DNA from: Emticicia fluvialis
GTDB lineage: Bacteria > Bacteroidota > Bacteroidia > Cytophagales > Spirosomataceae
Assembly: GCF_024793945.1 (NCBI RefSeq)
Contig: NZ_JANUSD010000025.1
Span: 1-36,582, forward strand
DNA: 36,582 nucleotides
Reading direction: 5' to 3'
In this document: in pieces, positions 32,107 to 36,582 of the stretch
How the letters are laid out: each line of letters begins with the position of its first letter
Numbering within the stretch: position 1 is the stretch's first letter
Notes under the pieces: model-generated
The model's input: the letters and a program-made list of their open reading frames with translations, nothing else
What the model was told of the DNA's origin: nothing
The model's database searches: none
Position numbers and translations under genes: made by a program

Positions 32107-32197
32107 TAGAATGAAAGAAAAACAAAAATCTCGCAGCCCACCCTGAATGGGTTCATTCCGATTTTGTCAAAAAAAAACTATTTGAGGTAATACAGGC

Positions 32198-32224
32198 CAG
32201 TCCGGGTGATTTTCATCCGGACTG
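32198..32224 (+). terminator. Terminator of the TonB gene
   Basis: CAGTCCGG pairs with CCGGACTG and the stem extends inward to 12 bp (one G-U), followed by CTTTTTTT. It lies about 90 bases after the stop codon. Confidence 0.85.
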
Positions 32225-32305
32225 CTTTTTTTCAAAGCTGTTAATTTTCTGTCAATACTGAAGGCAAGTGGCTGAATAGATAGGGTATATCTGTAAGAAA
32301 ATAAG

Positions 32306-32313
32306 TAATTTTG
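32306..32313 (+). promoter_or_regulatory. Promoter -7 element of nspC
   Basis: TAATTTTG fits TAnnTTTG and is followed by CATA. The transcript would begin near 32320, just before an inverted repeat in the leader (32325-32346). Confidence 0.55.
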
Positions 32314-32324
32314 CATATCCGTTT

Positions 32325-32346
32325 GTTATCAGTAAGCGTTGATAAC
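32325..32346 (+). promoter_or_regulatory. Leader stem-loop of nspC
   Basis: The perfect 7-bp stem GTTATCA/TGATAAC with loop GTAAGCGT lies at the expected 5' end of the mRNA, 22 bases before the start codon. The loop includes TAAGC (with the preceding base in the stem excluded), as does the loop region of the carboxynorspermidine synthase leader. Confidence 0.4.
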
Positions 32347-32368
32347 ATCACCAACAGAAAAATAAAAA

Positions 32369-33505
32369 ATGGCTATAGATATCGCTAAAATTCCGTCGCC
32401 GAGTTATGTTTTAGAAGAAAAACTATTACGACGAAACCTTGAATTACTCAACCGTGTACAAACCGAATCCGGTGCGCAGATTATTCTGGCGTTAAAGGGT
32501 TTCTCTATGTATGCTACTTTTCCTACAGTTGCTAAATATCTCTCAGGTGCCACGGCCAGTTCACTGAACGAGGCTCGCCTGATAGTTGAAGAAATGGACT
32601 GCCTTTCGCATACCTATGCCCCGGCCTATAAGCCAGATGAGTTTGCAGAAATGATGCGTTACAGCAGCCACATCACTTTCAACTCACTGAACCAGTGGCA
32701 GCAATTTAAACCGCAGATTCAGCAATCACGCAAAAAAATATCATGTGGCCTGAGAATCAACCCTCAGTATGCCGAAGTATCTACAGAAATGTATAACCCG
32801 TGCATACCCGGTTCACGACTGGGTATCACGAGAGAACAATTAGGAGAAAAATTGCCCGAGGGCATAGAAGGTTTGCACTCGCACACGCTCTGTGAAAACG
32901 ATTCTTATACCCTTGAGCGCACGCTGGTACATATAGAAGAGAAGTTTGGTGATTTGTTGCACCAGATTAAATGGTTAAACTTAGGCGGCGGCCACCTGAT
33001 GACACGTGAGGGCTATGACCATGCCCACCTGATTAAGCAAATTAAACGCCTGAGAGAAACCTATAATATTGAAGTAATCCTGGAGCCGGGCTCGGCTATC
33101 GGCTGGCAGACAGGTTATCTGGTATCAACTGTGCTGGATATCGTAGATGCCCAGGGCATTGATGTGGCCATATTGGATGTATCTTTTGCTGCCCACATGC
33201 CCGATACATTGGAGATGCCTTATAAACCACGTATTTGGGGTGCAACAGATGCCGTAGCAGGCAAACCGACTTACCGCATGGGGGGCATGACTTGCCTTGC
33301 CGGTGATTTTATGGGAGATTATTCTTTTGACGAACCACTAAAAATCGGCGACCGTGTAGTGTTTGATGACATGATACATTACACAATGGTAAAAACCACC
33401 ACTTTCAATGGGGTGGGCCTACCCTCCATTGGCATCTGGAAAGAAACCGACGAATTTCAGTTGTTAAAAAAATTCGGCTTCAGGACTTATAAGGATAGGA
33501 TATAA
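32369..33505 (+). CDS. nspC: Carboxynorspermidine decarboxylase
   Basis: A 378-residue PLP enzyme that decarboxylates carboxy(nor)spermidine to (nor)spermidine in the cytoplasm. Its fold is that of alanine racemase/DapDC decarboxylases. Lys43 in ILALKGFSMYATF is the PLP lysine. The other family features are GLHSHTLCEND, WLNLGGGHLMT, LEPGSAIGWQTGYLV and the DFMGDYSFDEPLKIGDRVVFDDMIHYTMVK-type C-terminal region. Together with the synthase gene upstream it completes the alternative spermidine route that bypasses S-adenosylmethionine decarboxylase. Confidence 0.95.
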   Translation: MAIDIAKIPSPSYVLEEKLLRRNLELLNRVQTESGAQIILALKGFSMYATFPTVAKYLSGATASSLNEARLIVEEMDCLSHTYAPAYKPDEFAEMMRYSSHITFNSLNQWQQFKPQIQQSRKKISCGLRINPQYAEVSTEMYNPCIPGSRLGITREQLGEKLPEGIEGLHSHTLCENDSYTLERTLVHIEEKFGDLLHQIKWLNLGGGHLMTREGYDHAHLIKQIKRLRETYNIEVILEPGSAIGWQTGYLVSTVLDIVDAQGIDVAILDVSFAAHMPDTLEMPYKPRIWGATDAVAGKPTYRMGGMTCLAGDFMGDYSFDEPLKIGDRVVFDDMIHYTMVKTTTFNGVGLPSIGIWKETDEFQLLKKFGFRTYKDRI

Positions 33506-33510
33506 AAAGT

Positions 33511-33538
33511 AAGAGGCTCCCTTTTCAGAGAGCCTCTT
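33511..33538. terminator. Terminator between convergent nspC and rplI
   Basis: The perfect 9-bp stem AAGAGGCTC/GAGCCTCTT. On the minus strand it is followed by ACTTTTT, which suits the ribosomal operon ending at 33589. On the plus strand the T run is missing, so it is weaker for nspC. Confidence 0.75.
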
Positions 33539-33588
33539 GAATACTATTTATGTTATCCACAGATTTTATCTGAGGCATAGAAACTGTC

Positions 33589-34032
33589 TTATGCTTCAGC
33601 AACTACCTGAACAGCCACTTTGTGTTTCACTTCTTTATGAAGGTCAACCAGGGCGGTGTAGTCACCAACGTTTTTGATGTCTTCCAAAGAAATTTTCTTA
33701 CGGTCGATATCAAAACCTTTTTCTTTCAATGCATCTGCTACCTGCGTGTTAGTAACACGGCCAAAGATACGGCCACTTTCACCAACTTTCATCGGGATGG
33801 TAATTACCATATCACCGATAGCCTCAGCAATACCTAAAGCTTCAGTTTTAATTTTCTCAGCTTTATGAGCAACTTGTTTTAGATTTTCGGCTAAAACCTT
33901 GCGATTCGACGCAGTAGCCAATTGGGCAAAACCCTGCGGAATAAGATAGTTACGTGCATAACCTGGTTTTACAACAACCACGTCGTTTTTGTAACCAAGC
34001 CCTACTATATCTGTTTTTAATATTATTTCCAT
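33589..34032 (-). CDS. rplI: 50S ribosomal protein L9
   Basis: A 147-residue ribosomal protein that binds 23S rRNA and projects from the L1 side of the large subunit. The conserved N-terminal domain (MEIILKTDIVGLGYKNDVVVVKPGYARNYLIPQGFA) is followed by a long connecting helix and the C-terminal domain (GRIFGRVTNTQVADAL). It is the last gene of the S6-S18-L9 operon. A 139-base gap with an octamer inverted repeat separates it from rpsR. Confidence 0.98.
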   Translation of the reverse strand: MEIILKTDIVGLGYKNDVVVVKPGYARNYLIPQGFAQLATASNRKVLAENLKQVAHKAEKIKTEALGIAEAIGDMVITIPMKVGESGRIFGRVTNTQVADALKEKGFDIDRKKISLEDIKNVGDYTALVDLHKEVKHKVAVQVVAEA

Positions 34033-34059
34033 CTTTCTAAATTGTGAATGAGGTTTTTT

Positions 34060-34171
34060 AATTGAGTGATATTACGATTGAGTGATTGAGTGATTGAGTA
34101 GTTTAAAAGTTTATTAACTAACTGATACTCAAAAAATATAATCACTAATTCTCTAATTCACTAATCACTAA
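34060..34171. repeat. Octamer-based imperfect inverted repeat, element 2
   Basis: Three tandem GATTGAGT-type octamers near 34075-34100 face AATCACTAATTC and CACTAATCACTAATT near 34140-34170, with about 40 unrelated bases between. The building blocks are those of element 1 at 15645-15806. It lies inside the ribosomal operon between rpsR and rplI, where a stem could tune relative expression. Confidence 0.55.
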
Positions 34172-34441
34172 TTACTTCAATCCGTCTGCTACGAATGGTA
34201 ATAGAGCCAGGTGTCTGGCACGTTTAATAGCTACCGAAACTTTGCGTTGGAATTTAAGGCTGTTGCCCGTCAGACGGCGAGGAAGGATTTTACCTTGCTC
34301 ATTCACAAATTTCAACAAGAAATTCGGGTCTTTATAATCTACAAATTTAATACCGGCTTTTTTGAAGCGGCAATATTTTTTACGAGCCGTATCTTTTCTG
34401 TCTACAGGATCGTTTACAAGTGACATGGTGTTATTTTTCAT
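34172..34441 (-). CDS. rpsR: 30S ribosomal protein S18
   Basis: An 89-residue protein of the small-subunit platform, which pairs with S6. The core KKYCRFKKAGIKFVDYKDPNFLLKFVNEQGKILPRRLTGNSLKFQRKVSVAIKRARHLALLPF is fully family-like. The ATG at 34441 overlaps the rpsF stop codon by one base (TAATG), which supports translational coupling. ATG 34426 (MSLVND) is the alternative start. Confidence 0.98.
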   Translation of the reverse strand: MKNNTMSLVNDPVDRKDTARKKYCRFKKAGIKFVDYKDPNFLLKFVNEQGKILPRRLTGNSLKFQRKVSVAIKRARHLALLPFVADGLK

Positions 34442-34842
34442 TATTCTGCTGCGGTTGTTGCTTCTGCATTTTCTTCTTTAGCAGGAGCAGATTCTACATT
34501 TTTCTTTCCAATTAGGCCTTTGCTACGGCGTTCGCTGTAGTCAACTGCATATTTGTCTAATTTCGTAGTCAAATAACGCATCACACGCTCGTCACGTTTG
34601 TATTCGGTTTCCAGAGTTGCTACAATTTTTGCAGTAGCTTTAAATTGAACTAGCTGATAAAAGCCCGTGTTTTTGTGCTGAATGGTATAGGCCAGTTTAC
34701 GAAGACCCCAATGCTCTTCATGAACTAACTCAGCACCGTTATCAGTCAATGTTTTTTTGAATTTTTCGACAGCTTCCTTTACCTGGGCTTCAGATAAAAC
34801 GGGAGTTAAGATGAAAACTGTCTCATACTGATTTTGAAACAT
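34441..34842 (-). CDS. rpsF: 30S ribosomal protein S6
   Basis: A 133-residue small-subunit protein that forms a dimer with S18. The typical N-terminal NQYETVFILTPVLSEAQVKEAVEKFKKTL and the HEEHWGLRKLAYTIQHKNTGFYQLVQF strand are present. An Ala/Glu-rich tail extends the C-terminus, as in other Bacteroidota. It is the first gene of the operon, with a TACCTTTG promoter and a small leader hairpin upstream. Confidence 0.98.
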   Translation of the reverse strand: MFQNQYETVFILTPVLSEAQVKEAVEKFKKTLTDNGAELVHEEHWGLRKLAYTIQHKNTGFYQLVQFKATAKIVATLETEYKRDERVMRYLTTKLDKYAVDYSERRSKGLIGKKNVESAPAKEENAEATTAAE

Positions 34843-34876
34843 ACTAAAACAGTGTTTAAATAATTATTAGTTTAAT

Positions 34877-34901
34877 CCTCAAAAATGAGGGTGCAAAGGT
34901 A
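34877..34901 (-). promoter_or_regulatory. Promoter and leader hairpin of the rpsF operon
   Basis: TACCTTTG on the minus strand (34901-34894) is a perfect -7 element. Immediately downstream the leader forms CCTCA/TGAGG with a four-base T loop (34890-34877), at the 5' end of the expected mRNA. I see no S6:S18-type binding motif (bulged CCG), so the hairpin's role is open. Confidence 0.55.
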
Positions 34902-34992
34902 ATAATATTTATAGATAATGAAAAGCCTCAGAAGAATATTTTTAAAATAAAAGCCTAAATACTAAGTAGATAGCAGGTTTATGCCTTAAAAA

Positions 34993-35442
34993 TTAAGCAA
35001 TTACCCGCCGGGGTAAATCCTGCAGTTGCCTGAAACTACCTGTATGGAAGTCAATTTCGAAACAAAATGTTTTCAGACCATTGGTAATAGCAATAAACCG
35101 GCATCTGAGTGTGTGGTTATAACGTGATGCCTGCTCAATAACTGCCTGATTGATAGATACCTCCGGCGCTTTGCATTCAATGAGCAAAGAAGGCTGGCCG
35201 GTTTCATCAAAAATTACGATATCCGAACGCTTCTGTAGCTGGTTATATTTCAGGCCGCCTTCCAGCCGAATCAGGTTTTTAGAGTATTGGTACTGATTCA
35301 GCAACAAATGAACAAAGTGCTGCCTAACCCACTCTTCGGGTGTCAGAACGAGGTATTTTCGACGTATAACATCAAAAATGCAGATTTTTCCCTCAATTTC
35401 CTTAATTTTGTGTTCGAAAGGTGGCAGGTTAAGCTGTATCAT
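34993..35442 (-). CDS. HsdR N-terminal (PD-(D/E)XK) domain protein, stand-alone
   Basis: A 149-residue protein equal to the N-terminal nuclease-fold domain of type I restriction subunit R, without the helicase parts. The signature is RSDIVIFD (Asp74) then PSLLIECKAP (Glu89, Lys91), with an upstream PEEWVRQHFVHLLL helix. Single-domain versions are common in Bacteroidota as chromosomal genes and are not part of a restriction operon here; no hsdM or hsdS is nearby. A DNA-related housekeeping role is possible, but none is established to my knowledge. Confidence 0.85.
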   Translation of the reverse strand: MIQLNLPPFEHKIKEIEGKICIFDVIRRKYLVLTPEEWVRQHFVHLLLNQYQYSKNLIRLEGGLKYNQLQKRSDIVIFDETGQPSLLIECKAPEVSINQAVIEQASRYNHTLRCRFIAITNGLKTFCFEIDFHTGSFRQLQDLPRRVIA

Positions 35443-35464
35443 CTTTAAATTAACTAACCGTTAA

Positions 35465-35496
35465 ATTATTAAAGCCGCACTTCGGTTTTTAATAAT
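35465..35496. promoter_or_regulatory. Inverted repeat in the divergent gap before the AMP nucleosidase gene
   Basis: ATTATTAAA-g-CCG pairs with CGG-tt-TTTAATAAT around a five-base loop, between the divergent HsdR-N and AMP nucleosidase genes. It may be a regulatory site or a terminator-like stem. No protein is implied. Confidence 0.35.
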
Positions 35497-35528
35497 TACT
35501 ATAACTTTAAAGCAAAACTACATTTAAT

Positions 35529-36302
35529 ATGGAAAAAAAAGAAGAGATAGTAGCCAACTGGCTCCCCCGATACACCGGCACTGCCCTATCTGAGTTTAAA
35601 CCCTATATTTTGCTGACTAATTTTCATACCTACGTTGATATGTTTGCCGAGATGTTCGGTGTGGAAGTAAAAGGGAAAGACAAACCGATGCAAACTGCAT
35701 CATCCGGCCATATTACCATCATTAATTTTGGTATGGGTAGCGCTATGGCCGCTACAGTGATGGACCTCCTTTCGGCCATTCAGCCTAAAGCGGTGCTGTT
35801 TCTGGGCAAATGTGGCGGTTTAAAAAAATCAACTCAACTGGGTGATTTGATTCTGCCGATTGCCGCCATACGTGGAGAAGGTACCAGTAATGATTATGCG
35901 CGCCCTGAGATTCCGGCGCTGCCGTCGTTCCGCTTACAAAGGGCGGTGAGTTCTATGATAAAAAAACATGAACTGGATTACATGACAGGTACGGTTTACA
36001 CAACTAACCGACGTGTGTGGGAACATGACACCGTATTTAAGGAGTATCTGCGCGAAATACGTGCTATGGCCATTGACATGGAAACCGCCACTATATTTAT
36101 AGTGGGATTTGTTAATTCTATTCCGCATGGCGCTTTACTGCTTGTATCAGACAACCCCATGACCCCGGATGGTGTAAAGACCGAAGAAAGTGATAAAAAA
36201 GTAACCGGAAACTTTGTGCAAAAGCACCTGCAGATTGGCATTGACTCGCTGGAAGAACTTGCCAACTCAGGAGAATCAGTGAAGCATTTACGGTTTGAGT
36301 AA
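35529..36302 (+). CDS. amn: AMP nucleosidase (short, PNP-like form)
   Basis: A 257-residue cytoplasmic enzyme of the nucleoside phosphorylase superfamily. It hydrolyses AMP to adenine and ribose 5-phosphate. Family features are ILLTNFHTYVDMFAEMFGV, TIINFGMGSAMAATVMDLL, VLFLGKCGGLKKSTQLGDLILPIAAIRGEGTS, AIDMETATIF and LLLVSDNPMTPDGVKTEESD. The length fits the short Bacteroidota form rather than the roughly 480-residue E. coli enzyme. It stops 24 bases before the hairpin of the right IS end, which probably terminates its transcript. Confidence 0.92.
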   Translation: MEKKEEIVANWLPRYTGTALSEFKPYILLTNFHTYVDMFAEMFGVEVKGKDKPMQTASSGHITIINFGMGSAMAATVMDLLSAIQPKAVLFLGKCGGLKKSTQLGDLILPIAAIRGEGTSNDYARPEIPALPSFRLQRAVSSMIKKHELDYMTGTVYTTNRRVWEHDTVFKEYLREIRAMAIDMETATIFIVGFVNSIPHGALLLVSDNPMTPDGVKTEESDKKVTGNFVQKHLQIGIDSLEELANSGESVKHLRFE

Positions 36303-36326
36303 ACGGTTTTAGGTAAAAGCATAAAA

Positions 36327-36352
36327 GAGGCTGTCCAAAAAGGGGCAGCTTC
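36327..36352 (+). terminator. Hairpin terminator at the right IS end
   Basis: GAGGCTGTCC pairs with GGGCAGCTTC (10 bp with two G-U pairs), followed by TTTTTT. It is the same element as at 94-119 in the other orientation, and it ends transcripts that enter the IS from the AMP nucleosidase side. Confidence 0.65.
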
Positions 36353-36387
36353 TTTTTTGGGTTCAGATAGGAATGATTCGGGTTTTA

Positions 36388-36582
36388 CTAAGCGGCGTAG
36401 CGATATTTTACCTGGTAAGATTCAAAAAGTACATAAATAGTCCTATTTTGAGCGGTAGATACTGAATTTTGTTGATTTTCTTGTTCAGACAGGCGTTTTG
36501 ATGCCCACTTTCTCAGATTATGCCCGATAGCCATCAGGCCAAACTCAATACCTACCTTCTGAAGACCCCTTAAAGTAAATCT
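36388..36582 (-). CDS. Transposase, C-terminal part (IS1182-like)
   Basis: An open frame of 64 residues runs in from the right edge and ends at 36388. It contains GLQKVGIEFGLMAIGHNLRKWASKRL, the end of the catalytic domain in IS1182-family DDE transposases (the helix with the last acidic residue and the HNLRK motif). The remainder of the protein is beyond the window, so integrity cannot be judged. The last 18 residues are shared with the left copy except for one Val/Ile change. Confidence 0.82.
   Translation of the reverse strand, partial: RFTLRGLQKVGIEFGLMAIGHNLRKWASKRLSEQENQQNSVSTAQNRTIYVLFESYQVKYRYAA

Larger units (their letters stand above)
36320..36582 (-). mobile_element. 3' end of an insertion sequence (right copy), cut by window edge
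   Basis: A transposase C-terminus and its non-coding tail, in inverted orientation to the copy at 1-122. The tail differs from the left copy at about six of 27 compared positions just past the stop codon, while the hairpin is identical. The rest of the element lies outside the window. Confidence 0.82.

Noticed and set aside
34841..34901. S6:S18 autoregulatory leader upstream of rpsF
   Set aside because: Only a 5-bp hairpin is visible. The bulged CCG feature of that leader family is not seen.
34993..35442. HsdR-N protein as part of a restriction system
   Set aside because: No methylase, specificity or helicase gene is nearby. Stand-alone versions are common in this phylum.
1..36582. The window as a 36-kb composite transposon
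   Set aside because: It carries essential core genes (murA, pgk, ribosomal proteins). The IS copies are not identical, so flanking by IS ends alone is not evidence of mobility.

Overview
The window reads as a piece of a Bacteroidota chromosome. The evidence is the family content (DUF4290 protein upstream of murA, a Bacteroidota-type TonB protein, short AMP nucleosidase, M13 peptidase, carboxynorspermidine route to polyamines), the near absence of Shine-Dalgarno sequences, and several promoters with the phylum's -7 element TAnnTTTG. The clearest promoter, in front of tRNA-Leu, also has a -33 TTTG exactly 19 bases upstream. I cannot name a genus.

Layout. Both ends lie in inverted, non-identical copies of one insertion sequence (IS1182-like transposase C-termini), each with its 3' end facing inwards. 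From the left come a DUF4180 protein, a LacI-type regulator and a secreted M1 metallopeptidase. From about 4.0 to 15.4 kb, visibly AT-rich accessory genes alternate with ordinary envelope genes. The accessory genes are a lipoprotein between two near-identical 75/76-bp terminator repeats, an AIPR-family (abortive infection) protein followed by a frameshifted membrane-protein gene, a CHAT-domain caspase-like protease, a second lipoprotein, and a RelE/ParE toxin-antitoxin pair between a truncated and an intact tRNA-Leu. The interleaved core genes are the M13 peptidase and a ceramidase-type hydrolase.

From 15.8 kb the window is mostly core. It holds murA (with Asp instead of the usual catalytic Cys) and DUF4290; a GHL10-type lipoprotein hydrolase with a polysaccharide flippase; a PQQ-type sugar dehydrogenase lipoprotein; an ECF sigma factor with a translationally coupled membrane protein; two convergent glycosyltransferases; an outer-membrane barrel protein; pgk; and a 38-residue membrane protein. 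These are followed by carboxynorspermidine synthase and, 2 kb further on, its decarboxylase NspC, with a secreted protein and TonB between them, then the rpsF-rpsR-rplI ribosomal operon, a stand-alone HsdR-N nuclease-fold protein and AMP nucleosidase.

How the genes work together. The flippase, the glycosyltransferases and murA serve cell-envelope synthesis. The two polyamine genes make successive steps, and each has a stem-loop just after its promoter. The AIPR protein, the CHAT protease and the toxin-antitoxin pair look like anti-phage or stress genes. They are the best place to look for something new: the CHAT protein has a long unrecognised N-terminus and no visible partner, and the AIPR gene has a membrane-protein neighbour. 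Other unexplained structures are a perfect 34-bp palindrome before the TonB gene, octamer-based inverted repeats in two intergenic gaps, and the two sets of duplicated sequence that bracket accessory genes.
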